Assembly (NCBI RefSeq): GCF_000092065.1
Contig: NC_009360.1
Location: 682,001-746,000 of the forward strand
Direction of reading: 5' to 3'
DNA: 64,000 nucleotides
DNA from: Ostreococcus lucimarinus CCE9901
Taxonomy: Eukaryota; Chlorophyta; Mamiellophyceae; Mamiellales; Bathycoccaceae
Translations under genes and position numbers: made by a program
Notes under the pieces: model-generated
What the model was told of the DNA's origin: nothing
What the model saw: only the letters and a program-made list of their open reading frames with translations
Databases searched by the model: none
Shown here: piece by piece, positions 36,219-45,329 of the stretch
Layout of the letters: each line of letters begins with the position of its first letter
Position numbering within the stretch: the first letter of the stretch is position 1

Positions 36219-38315
36219 CTAACTGTTTAATCGCCGCGCGCGTTCTGCTAAAGGAATCTGTGATATCGTATCGCTTTCATCGAAATCGAGACGACGTGCA
36301 CGCGTGGGTGATGGAAGGGGAACGTCGTCGCCCCTCAGGGATGCTCGTCGAGCCGAGCCTGATCGCGGCTCTTGCACGCCTGCGATCGTTGTTGAGGGAC
36401 TGCACCTCGGGATGGTGGACTTAATCACGTCTTGCATATCCGCACAGACGCGTAGACCTTTACCACACGATTGGCACCTCCAAGTTCTGTCATTTTGTTT
36501 AAGCGCCAGGTCATGAACTTCGAGCGTGTGCTCTGGCGGAAATGGTGCTCTACTACGAATCAACGTTTCAAGTATCTTCCCTTGCTGGTCATTGCGATAG
36601 TTCGCCGAGTTGTAGTTCCACCAGCCTCGAGGCGCATCTGGTGTAGTTTGACTCGTTCCGTCGTAGAAACTCTTCGCTACGGGAGACGTTCTCACTGCTT
36701 GCTGGTTGAATCCTGTCATCTTCAATCCGGAGAGACTACGGAGGCGAGACAACGCCACGTAGGCTTGTCCCGCGGCGAAGAAGTTTGAACAATCTACATA
36801 TGCCTCGTCGAGTGACATGCCTTGGGACTTGTGAGCCGTTACCCCCCAAGCAAGCGCGAGAGGAATCTGCTTTCGTATGTTTGAGCCGAGCCCAGCTGTT
36901 TCAAACTCGAAATCGTACGGAAGTATTGGTATGGCCTTCTCGTGAAAGTTGTTGAAAAAGACGTACGGAACAGCGATCTTGTCGTCTCGTTTCAATTGTC
37001 CTTCTAACCACTCGACTTGATCATCGAGAGCCTTTATTCCGTGCTCTAAACTCTCGGATGGGATGTCGCACGCCTTTTCCATGTTCGCCTTCATCTTTCT
37101 TATTTCGTCAAGACATATGACTGCTGACTCCATTCGCGCGATGAAACCACGCGCTCCGTTCACCAGCCGCTTCCGCGTGACGATACCATCGACAACGAGG
37201 CATACGTCCAAATTCTTCAGCATCATTACTTTTGCTCCCGTTTTCAACTCCAATTTTTGAGCGATACGGCACTTCTTCTTGGCGCTCAGGGATACCCATA
37301 AACGATGAAGCTCGCTCATGCGCCTGGCTCTCTCTTGCTCGTTATCAATATCGGGTACCTGGACTCTATCAACAGCAGTGAACGTATAACACTTAGATTG
37401 TAGAGTCATCAATGCCTTTTTGTTCACGCTCTCGGCTTTGTCGTTTGTGCCTACTATCCTCAGCGCCGAGGCTCCGACTTGCACCTCGCGCTCATTCTGC
37501 GTGTACAGCGCTTGGAATTCCTCCACCGCGCCTGGTTCGCCGGTGCGAATGTTTTTTAATGCATTGACAAATGCCATATCACCCTGCTGTCGATACACAG
37601 TCTCGAGGTACACAGTTTTGATGTTCGATTCTCGCCAAGTCCACGACTCAAACATCCACCCGCGATTCAGAAACAGCGCCGGACAGAACCCTCGCCCAGT
37701 CGCCATTCGCTCATCCGTATTATCCACCGGACCGAGTTGCAAAAAGTCACCGAAAAGTATCATTTGGATCCCACCACAGGGACGAGGATCGCTTCGAATT
37801 CGCTTCAAATGGTAGCTGAGTCTATCGAAAAGCTCGCCGCTGAGCATCGAGACTTCGTCGACGAGCAAGGCGTCGCATTCGCGCACCCGCTGCTTCGTCA
37901 AATCGCTAGCAAATCCAAACCCATCGACGGTCTTCGATAATCCCAAGCCACAGAACGCGAACAGCGTCGTCCCATTCACGGCCTCTGCCGCTATCGCCGT
38001 CGACGCCGTCGTCGCCGTCATTTTCCCCGCGCGCTTCAAACTCGTACGAATCGCCCGCAGCACCTTCGACTTCCCCGTCCCGCCCACGCCCGACACGAAC
38101 ACGTTTTCCCCGCGCAACGCGAGTTCGACGCATCGTTTCTGCGCGTCATCCAGGTCTCGCAGCGCGTCGTCGTCCTCGATCGCGTCGTTCACGGGTATGG
38201 CTAAGATCGACAACTCGCGCACGATCGTTTCGATCTCTCGTTCGCCCGCGCCGATGATGGCGTCGCGCGCGTGCGCCATCGACGCCGACGACGACCCGTC
38301 GCCGTCGCGCGTCAT
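36219..38315 (-). CDS. PIF1: PIF1-like DNA helicase
   Basis: 698 residues from the ATG at 38315 (MTRDGDGSSS); 38278 is an alternative. A superfamily 1B 5'-3' DNA helicase for replication fork and telomere maintenance. Motifs run in order: GVGGTGKSK (Walker A), TASTAIAA, LLVDEVSML (Walker B), FGDFLQLGP, YRQQGD, AWGVTAHKSQGMSLD (motif V) and YVALSRLRSL (motif VI). The C-terminus carries a short CQSCGKGLRVC cluster and a disordered tail. The body (about 36.2-37.9 kb) is clearly AT-richer than all neighbours, while the first 130 codons match the GC-rich background. It is divergent from the GST (108 bases between starts). Confidence 0.93.
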   Translation of the reverse strand: MTRDGDGSSSASMAHARDAIIGAGEREIETIVRELSILAIPVNDAIEDDDALRDLDDAQKRCVELALRGENVFVSGVGGTGKSKVLRAIRTSLKRAGKMTATTASTAIAAEAVNGTTLFAFCGLGLSKTVDGFGFASDLTKQRVRECDALLVDEVSMLSGELFDRLSYHLKRIRSDPRPCGGIQMILFGDFLQLGPVDNTDERMATGRGFCPALFLNRGWMFESWTWRESNIKTVYLETVYRQQGDMAFVNALKNIRTGEPGAVEEFQALYTQNEREVQVGASALRIVGTNDKAESVNKKALMTLQSKCYTFTAVDRVQVPDIDNEQERARRMSELHRLWVSLSAKKKCRIAQKLELKTGAKVMMLKNLDVCLVVDGIVTRKRLVNGARGFIARMESAVICLDEIRKMKANMEKACDIPSESLEHGIKALDDQVEWLEGQLKRDDKIAVPYVFFNNFHEKAIPILPYDFEFETAGLGSNIRKQIPLALAWGVTAHKSQGMSLDEAYVDCSNFFAAGQAYVALSRLRSLSGLKMTGFNQQAVRTSPVAKSFYDGTSQTTPDAPRGWWNYNSANYRNDQQGKILETLIRSRAPFPPEHTLEVHDLALKQNDRTWRCQSCGKGLRVCADMQDVIKSTIPRCSPSTTIAGVQEPRSGSARRASLRGDDVPLPSPTRARRLDFDESDTISQIPLAERARRLNS

Positions 38316-38423
38316 CGAGACGCGCGCGCGTCGGGCGCGACCGCCTGTGCGGCGCGCACGCGTCGAGCGCGTGGTGCCGAGTTTCGAGATGCGGCCGCAT
38401 CCCGCCGCGCGCGCGGCGCGCGC

Positions 38424-39134
38424 ATGCCGCCGACGCTCTGGACGCACACCCTGTGCCCGTACGCGCATCGCGCGTCGCTCGCGCTGTGCGAAAAGGGCCT
38501 GCGACCGCGCGCGTTCGAGCGACACGTCGACCTGTCGGACAAGCCCAAAGATTTGTTTCGAGTGAACCCGCGCGGTTTAGTGCCCGCGCTCGAGTGCGAG
38601 GACGGTGAGATCGTCACGGAGAGCTCGAGGATCATCGTCGTCGTGGACGAGCGCTTCGGCGAGCGACGATCGCTGACGCGCGGGCCGAGGGATGAGATTT
38701 TGGAGTTTGCGCGCGACGCCGACGCGGCGGGCGGCGGCTTCGTGAGCTCGGGATTGAGCTTCGTCGGCGGTGGGTGGGGCATTCGTCGCGGCATGCCGCG
38801 TCAGGGGCAGATTGAAACGTTTCAGCGGAGCGTGCGCGCGCTCGACGATCGTCTACGGGGGAGCGAGGGAAATTATTTATTCGGCGCCGACGTGAGTCTC
38901 GCGGATATAAGCATTTGGCCGTTCGCCGAGCGGTTTCAGCTCGCGATGCGCGAGTTTCAAGGGTACGACATCGCGGAAGGCGCGGAGTACTTTGCCGCAT
39001 GGCTCACGGCGATGTCTGCGCGGGACAGCGTGCGGTCGTTGCGGCCTGATGACGAGGCTTTGTTGCGGTCGTGGCGGCGCACGATGCGGCTTGATTACTT
39101 CGATTACGAAACCGCTTCTCGGGAGTCACCCTGA
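38424..39134 (+). CDS. Glutathione S-transferase, cysteine type (lambda/omega/DHAR-like)
   Basis: 236 residues from the ATG at 38424 (MPPTLWTHT). The thioredoxin-fold N-terminus has LCPYAHRASLALCEKGL with the active-site Cys in a CPYA motif, so it belongs with Cys-type GSTs (lambda, omega, DHAR) that act as thiol transferases or dehydroascorbate reductases rather than Ser/Tyr-type conjugators. NPRGLVPALE and TESSRI are the GSH-binding Pro and Ser regions. The C-terminal helical domain has GADVSLADISIWPF. No targeting peptide is evident, so it is probably cytosolic. Confidence 0.88.
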   Translation: MPPTLWTHTLCPYAHRASLALCEKGLRPRAFERHVDLSDKPKDLFRVNPRGLVPALECEDGEIVTESSRIIVVVDERFGERRSLTRGPRDEILEFARDADAAGGGFVSSGLSFVGGGWGIRRGMPRQGQIETFQRSVRALDDRLRGSEGNYLFGADVSLADISIWPFAERFQLAMREFQGYDIAEGAEYFAAWLTAMSARDSVRSLRPDDEALLRSWRRTMRLDYFDYETASRESP

Positions 39135-39165
39135 TCGTTAGAATTGTTGTGCACATTAAAACACA

Positions 39166-40330
39166 CTAGCTATTTGACGCCGATTTCGCCTTAAGCGTGG
39201 CCCATTGCAAGTGAAGCTGCTTTTGCAGCTCGGGGACGATGTCGACTCCGGTTTGGATGGCGCGCAAAATCACTGAAACGTTTGTCTTTTCGTCTTTCCG
39301 TAGCGCCTCTATATCTTCGCCGTACGCCTCGATGAACGCCTCACGATACATCTTTGCAAACTCTGTGGCGTCGTCGTCGTCGTCACCACCAGTCGCACCC
39401 GCGGTAGATTCCTGCTTCTCCAAGGCATCCATCGCCGCCTGCGCGCGCCCAAAGACCACGTTGTCGTGTTTGGCGATCGAGTCCCACATTCGACACTGAA
39501 AGTTTGCCGGATCCATGTGATCAACCATGACGTTCGACGACTTTCGCGCGCGTAAATCATCTTCTAAGGACAAGCTCGTCTCCAGCAACGTATCTCGCGC
39601 GCCCATGAGGGATAAATTCTTTCGCAGCGCCTTTTTAATAACCGCGCCGACGCGCATACTGAGTTCCTTGCACGCCTTTTCCATCACCTCTTCCTTCCCA
39701 TCTTTCTCTAACTTCGCCCTCGAGCTCGCGCTTAAGCACTCCGTCGTCGTGTATCTATCAACAGCGGCTCTCAGAGCCTCTCTCGCGCGCCTGAACTCTT
39801 CGCTCGCGTCGTCCTCTCCGACCGTCGCTTCGTCTTCGCTCGCGTCCGACGACTCGTCCGCGCTCGACTCCTCCTCTTCGCTCGTCGTCCCCGCCGAAGC
39901 CGACCTCTCACGCGTCGACATGACCGTATCCATCGCTTCTTTTTCGTCGTCGTCGTCGTCATCGTCATCGTCGCTCGCGCTCGGCGTCTTCCTCCGCGCC
40001 TTTTTACTCTTCTCCTTTTTCTCCTTTTCCTTTTTGCTCTTCTTTTCCTTTTTCGCCTTTTTCGCCTTCGGTTCGCGCGACGGCAGCGCCTCGCTCGCGC
40101 GCTCGCGCGTGCGCGTCATCGCGATCGGCGTCGTCTCCTTCACCACGCCCTCGTCGCCCGTCTGTCGCGCCGCCTGCGTCGTCGTGAAGCAAAAAGTTGG
40201 TCAGAACGGCGGCTCGTCGGGACGCGTCGCCGGGCGCTCGTCAGCGTCGTCGCGCGCGCGCGAGCCGGCGCACCTGAAGCATGCGGGCGATCTCCGCTAA
40301 ACCGCCCTGGTCTCGCAAGTTCTGCGCCAT
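39166..40330 (-). CDS. Unknown nuclear-type protein with Lys-rich and Asp/Glu-rich N-terminus (two exons)
   Basis: 354 residues from joining exon 1 (40330-40274; MAQNLRDQGGLAEIARMLQ) with exon 2 (40173-39166, resuming AARQTGDEGVVKETT). A basic KKAKKEKKSKKEKEKK block (about 60-80) is followed by a run of nine Asp and a Ser/Glu-rich region. The C-terminal half is an ordered-looking helical domain (from about 155; TTTECLSASSRAKLEKDG, VDHMDPANFQCRMW). Such charge blocks are typical of nucleolar or chromatin proteins, but I recognise no family. Without the intron the first 19 codons would be missed. Confidence 0.75.
39944..39978 (-). repeat. Triplet run encoding poly-Asp
   Basis: A (gtc/atc)n run that encodes the nine-Asp tract of the charged nuclear-type protein. 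Confidence 0.8.
40174..40273 (-). other. Intron of the charged nuclear-type gene (100 nt)
   Basis: Donor CAG|GTGCGC, acceptor GACGCAG|GCG, with TTCTGAC about 30 bases before the acceptor. Phase 0. The donor, branch-like word and acceptor match the other introns in the window. Confidence 0.8.
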
Positions 40331-40487
40331 GGTCGAAGCGGACTGACGCGCGCGAAGTGCGGACGGCGGTTGGGGCGGGACGAGACGCGGAGCGGTTGAC
40401 GCGAAGCGGTAAAACGGTACATGTGCGTTGCATTTCATCGCGCGCGTCGCGCGTCGCTGGATTTTGAGAACAAAACAGAGGGCGTGA

Positions 40488-41324
40488 CTACTTTCGCACC
40501 AGCGCGGTCTCCTCCTTGACGACGAAGAAATCCGTCTTCGGAAGCGTCAACGCGCCGATGACGCCGTGCACTTGCAAGTTCAACTCGGTCCCATCCCGGT
40601 ACAACGAAAACGGAGCCTCGATGGACAGGTTATCCGCAATCGGTCGCGTCGGTCGCAGATCGATCGATCGTCCTTGCTGAATCGCCGCCGCCAACCCGAC
40701 CCCCTTCATCGCCGCGCTCTGGGGCATGGCGTCAAAATTAATATACGGCCTTCCGTCCCAACTCACTCCGACCCCGACGTTCACCTCCGTGCGCGCGATG
40801 CCCTCTAAAACGTCAAACTTTTTTTGCAACTCAACGCCCGTGACGTCGACCGCGATCTTCCCAGGCTCCCCGAGCTCGTGCTCGAGCTTGGCGAACACGT
40901 GCGCCTGCTTGGAAGTGTAATCCGCCATGGCGCCGACGGTGACGGACGTCTTATCGTCCACCTTTTCGTGTCCGCGCAGATTGAACGTCTACCATCACGC
41001 ATCGTTCGTTTCGTCAGTCCGTCGTTCGTTCGCGTCGCTCGTTCGTTCGCGTCTCGCGTCTCGCGTCTCGCGTCTCGCGTGGGAATTGAAGTTGAAATTC
41101 ATCGCGCGCGCGTCGCGTCGCGTCGCGTCGTCGCGCACCTTTGAGACTTTCAGCCCCCACACCGGAACATCGTGTAAACTCACGCGCGGCACCTTTATCG
41201 TGCGCCACCACGGCGCGTCGCCGCTCTGCGCCGCGCCCGCGCTCGTCGCGGCGTCATCGCCGTTGGCGTTCGATCTCGCGGCGGACGGTTTCGTCGCGCT
41301 GTTCGGAGACGCGATGTCGCTCAT
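40488..41324 (-). CDS. Unknown beta-rich protein, 228 residues (two exons)
   Basis: Exon 1 (41324-41139) encodes MSDIASPNSATK...SLHDVPVWGLKVSK and exon 2 (40988-40488) resumes TFNLRGHEKVDDKTS. The sequence alternates polar and hydrophobic residues with short turns (DKTSVTVGAMADYTS, TEVNVGVGVSWDGRPYINF), suggesting antiparallel beta strands, possibly a small barrel or outer-envelope-type protein. No signal peptide is seen. I do not recognise the family. Ending VVKEETALVRK, it is tandem with the charged nuclear-type gene, 157 bases away. Confidence 0.7.
40989..41138 (-). other. Intron of the beta-rich gene (150 nt) with heptamer repeats
   Basis: Donor AAG|GTGCGC, acceptor GGTAG|ACG, with GGACTGAC about 28 bases before the acceptor. 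Phase 0. The interior is nearly all tandem repeats of cgcgtct-like units. Confidence 0.85.
41051..41080 (+). repeat. 7-bp tandem repeat, about 4.3 copies
   Basis: The unit gtctcgc is perfectly repeated within the intron of the beta-rich gene. Just to its left a 14-base unit cgttcgttcgcgtc is found twice. Confidence 0.9.
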
Positions 41325-41658
41325 CGCGCGTTCGGTCGAGTTCGAGCGATGCGAACGCGCGTGCGGTGGGAGAGTCGCGAGCGAGACGCGTGCGCGTCGC
41401 GCGTCGAGGTGTGCGGACGGCGGGACGCGAGGATTCGCGCTAGACGAGACGACTCGAGAGCGCGCGAGCGCGGCTCGAAGAGGCGCACGCGCGAACGAGT
41501 GAATAAAGAACTAATTCGTTCTCGAATTACAATGCGAAAGCTCACTAAGTGCTGCTGACGCACCATCAAACGACGCCTTCACCACCTCAAAGTCGCGAGC
41601 GCGCGCTGACCAGCGCGCGCGCCGACAAAACACCCCCAGATTCCGACGGAAAAAACGT
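41325..41658. other. Intergenic region between beta-rich gene and eL8 gene
   Basis: 334 bases: the 5' side of the beta-rich gene and the 3' side of the eL8 gene. The first half is CG-dense, the second (41,500-41,550) AT-richer and probably holds the eL8 polyadenylation region. No RNA gene seen. Confidence 0.4.
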
Positions 41659-42887
41659 TTAAATCTTAACCGTGGCGCGCTGGGCGAGCTCGCGCGCGAT
41701 GATACGCTCGCGAGCGGCGGTCTTCGCTTGCGACTTCACACCCATGATACCACCACCCCACGTTCTGGACGTCTTTTGGAAGACATCGTTGTAGGAAGCC
41801 TTGATGGCTTCGACGAGCTTGGAGAACTCGAGCTTGTCTTCATTCTTGATCGCGGTGAGCGCCAAGGCGGTGGCGGTCTTCTTGTGAACGACCGCACCGA
41901 GACGAGCCTTACCCTTGACGATGCAGTACGGCACGTTCATTTGCTTGCACAAAGCCGGCAACCACACGACGAGTTCGACCGGGTCGACGTCGTGCGCGAT
42001 GACGACGAGTTGCGCCTTGCCTTGCTCGATGAGGTAGGTGATGTGGTTGATACCAAACTTCACCACGACCGGCTTCTTACTCTCAACATCGGCACCCGCG
42101 GCCTCGGCTTGCGCCATACCCGCGAGGCGTTCCTTCTTTTGCGCCGCGTCCTCCGGTCGGTACTTCATGAGCAGCTTGAACAAATTCGTCGCCAAGTTTT
42201 TATCCAACGTATTGTTGAACTGGTTCACAGCCGGCGGCACCTTCAATCGCTTTTGCAGCACCCGTCGCTGACGTTGAATGCGCACATACTTCGGCCACTT
42301 CACGTAACGGTTCAGCGGCGTCTTCACCGGCAGCGAGTTCCCGATGCCGAAATTCTTCGGCCGGCGCTCGAACAACGGGTTCGTCGGGCCCTTCGGTTCC
42401 TTCTTCGGTTGCTTCGCCTTGATCGCGGCCGGCGCGGGCGCGGGCTTCTTGCTCGGAGCCTGCGAAAACAGAAAAAGTGTGCGCGCGCGTCAGTCCACCG
42501 TTCGCGCGATGCGTCGCCCGCGTCGCCGCGTCCACTCGCGTCCACCCCCGCCGCGTTCGCGCCTAGGGCTTTCCCGATCCCCCGCCCCCCCGCGTCCGTC
42601 CTCCCGTCGCCCGCGATCGACCGCGCGCCCGCCGCGTCGCGCCGCGCGATCGATCGCGTCGATTTCATCCATCCGCCCGCGCGCCGCGCGCGCGCGCCCG
42701 ACCGCGACGCCGTTCGCCCGCGCGATCGCCCGCGCGTCCGTCGCGCCCGCGACCCTACCCGCGGCGTCCCATCGTCGCGCCGTCGTCGTCGCGCGCGCGC
42801 CGTCGCGCCGCGCGCGCGCCGTCGTTCGCGTCGCCGCCATCGTCGCCATCGTTCGCGTCGTCGCGTCGCGTCGTTCGCGCGCACCAT
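41659..42887 (-). CDS. RPL7A: 60S ribosomal protein eL8 (L7a), start codon alone in exon 1
   Basis: eL8 is a kink-turn-binding protein of the large ribosomal subunit. Exon 2 (42459-41659) opens with [10 protein letters not shown] and contains [37 protein letters not shown], the L7Ae-fold [16 protein letters not shown] and [14 protein letters not shown]. No ATG precedes this in exon 2. The first ATG directly followed by the donor used elsewhere is at 42887-42885 (ATG|GTGCGC), so exon 1 codes for Met only. The joined product is 267 residues, as expected for the family. An intron right after ATG is common in plant ribosomal protein genes. The bromodomain gene lies divergent 94 bases away. Confidence 0.93.
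42460..42884 (-). other. First intron of the eL8 gene (425 nt), phase 0 after ATG
   Basis: Donor ATG|GTGCGC; acceptor with a polypyrimidine run CTTTTTCTGTTTTCGCAG|GCT; GGACTGAC about 35 bases upstream. It is the longest intron in the window. I looked for C/D box words of an intronic snoRNA (as in vertebrate L7a) and saw none. Confidence 0.85.
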
Positions 42888-42981
42888 GTCGTCGCGCGTC
42901 CGTGAGAGACGGCGCGCGCGCGTCGACGCGCGCGCGCGTCGCGGCGCCGAAACGCGGCGTCGATGATCCGTGTTGTGCGCG

Positions 42982-43189
42982 ATGCTCGAGTCTCGCATTC
43001 GCCGACCGATGCGTCGCCACTCGGCGTCGCGCGACCGACGCGCGATGCGCGACGACGACGCCGCGACGCGCGACGACGACGCCGACGCGTCGCGCGACGC
43101 GCGCGCGACGTCGACGGCGCGCGACGTCGACGGCGACGCGACGCGACGCGACGCGGAGGATGGAGGCGCGCGAACGCGCGACGACGACG

Positions 43190-43225
<36 letters not shown>

Positions 43226-45102
43226 CGATCGGCGGGAAGCGGAAGAAACCGTCGGTGGGGTACAGGGACATGGCGCGCGGGCACGCGCGGGCGGAGCGCG
43301 GGAAGAAGGCGAGGGACGGCGACGGCGACGGCGAGGCGAGCGGCGAGGCGAACGCGCGAGCGCGGGAGACGAATTGGATCGCGAGCGCGCGAGCGAGGCG
43401 GGGAGAGACGATCCTGACGAAGACGCAGGTGGCGAAGTTGGCGGGGAAGCTGCCGTACGGGTTGGAGTTCTTGGGCGTGGATGGACCGATCGGGCACGTG
43501 TCGCGGGAGGGCGCGCTGTACGGGACGAGCGAGGAGGAGGCGCGGCGGTGGTCGGCGCGCGCGGCGGTCGCGTTGGGGCCGACTGGGGATGATTTTTTAC
43601 CGGACTTTGGGTTGGGTGTGGTTGGCGTCGGGCCCTCGACGTCGAAGCGCGGGATGACGAAGAAGGGCAAGGCGAATGGGGTGGGGATGGCGGCGCGCGC
43701 GCACGCGGCGCTCGCGGCGGATCCGTTTGCGGCGCTCGTCGTCGACGTCGAGGATCCGGTGCGTCCTCCCTCGCGCGGGATCGGTGGGATCGGTGTTGGC
43801 GGCGGTACGACGTCGCAGAGTAAGCGCGCGAGGGCGGAGGATCGCTCGAAGCGCGTCGCGCTGCGAAAGCGTCTGATAGAGCTCGAGAACTTGGTGAATA
43901 ATCTCGGCAAACGCGCGACGGATTTGGTCGAGCGGCGAGACGAGTTGAGCCTCATCGCCCAAACCGCCAACGCCAGCGTGAACGAGATCGACGCGAAGCG
44001 AAAGGTGTCATCGGTCTCTCGAGGGGTCTCGGCGATTCGGCAGAAGTTAGCGTGCAAACCGGACCAACAGCACGGGTTCAACACGCTTCGATACCGATGC
44101 TTATTGGAAATCGTGCACAAGCAGTGCTTGTCCGCGGTGCGGCAATTGATGGCCCACAAGTGGGGGTTTCCGTTCTCCGCGCCCGTGGACCCGGATGCGT
44201 TAGGTTTACCGACGTACAGGGAAATCATCACCGAGCCCATGGACTTGGGGACGATCAAAAAGCTCATAGAGAACGGCGGCAAGTACGTCATGGCGGAGGA
44301 GGTTGACGCCGACGTGCGTCTGACGTTTGCGAACGCGATGAAGTTCAACAATGAAGGCACAGACGTCCACACCATGGCTTGCGGGCTCTTGGACGAGTGG
44401 GAACCGAAGTGGGAGGCGATTAAGCAACGAATCGCCGACGTCGAAGCGTGCGTTTTAGTCGAGCGAGACATGGCGGTGGCGAAGAATGAAGCCGCGCAGC
44501 GACGCGCCGACGTGGTGAGCAAGGAGAAGGAGTGCGCCAAGGCCTCTGAAGCGCTCGATCTCGTAAGTATGCAGCTTCGAGAAGTCGAAACGCAGGTATT
44601 GGCGCTCATGCGCCCGTTGCAGCGCGAAGATCGTCTCGATTTGGCTTCCGATTTGCGATGTTTGCCGGAGAGCTTGCGCTCTGGCGCCAAGGACATCATC
44701 GCCGCAAACACCACCGGATGGAGCGCGCAGGCGCACTTAGAAGACATCGACGCCCACAACGAAATCACGTTACATCTCTTGGCCCGATACACGAAGACGA
44801 TGAATAGAAATAGACTAGCTGTGGTCGCAGGATGGTGCGGTAACGCCACGCCCGAGCACTTGCTCGAAAAGTTAAAGCAGGAACAAGACGTCTCCGCGGA
44901 CACCGTCAACTTCGTCATCGGCCAACCTTTAGACGACGCGACGAGTGGTTTAGGCATACGGTCCATCGATCACATGCAGGATGAGTTCGATTTCGATCCA
45001 TCCGCGTTCAACGACCTCCTCAACGGCGTGCCTCTCGACGTCGACGGAGACGCAATCGACATCGACATCGGCGCCGGCGACCACATGGACTTGGATCTGT
45101 AG
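42982..45102 (+). CDS. Bromodomain plus NET-domain protein (BET/GTE-like)
   Basis: 706 residues from the ATG at 42982; the ORF starts earlier only with GTG. An Arg/Asp-rich disordered leader includes a Thr run from (acg)n triplets. After a coiled coil (about 290-325) comes a bromodomain (about 370-475): WGFPFSAPVDPDALGLPTYR, EPMDLGTIKKLI, and NAMKFNNEGTDVH with the acetyl-lysine Asn of the KFN motif. A NET-like segment follows (LMRPLQREDRLDLASDL). This order matches plant GTE and animal BET proteins that tie acetylated histones to transcription. The C-terminus is acidic (DVDGDAIDIDIG). Family membership is firm; the specific orthologue is not. Confidence 0.85.
43190..43226 (+). repeat. Triplet run (acg)n encoding poly-Thr
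   Basis: A near-perfect triplet run in the 5' part of the bromodomain gene, encoding about eight Thr. Confidence 0.8.
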
Positions 45103-45329
45103 CACCGTGATCGGACGACGATATCGATAATGTAATATGACCGCGTGATGAATGATGAACGCGCGGCGCACCGACGGCCGCGTGCCGCATTCTTCGCCGC
45201 GCGCGAGGCTTCCTCGCGCTCGGCGATTCGCCAAATCCGCACTCCCGCGCTCGAACCAACCTCTCGCGTCAACGCCCGTCGCGCTCGATTCATCATCGCT
45301 CGACCGACGCGCGTGCATCGGTCGTCGTC

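Noticed and set aside
42460-42884. Intronic C/D box snoRNA in the eL8 intron
   Set aside because: Vertebrate L7a introns host snoRNAs, but I saw no C box (RTGATGA) in the sense strand of this intron.
42324-44966. 880-codon reverse open frame opposite the bromodomain gene
   Set aside because: It runs antisense to a gene with clear bromodomain and coiled coil, and its translation is a Ser/Arg/Ala string without domains. GC-rich DNA gives such long shadows.
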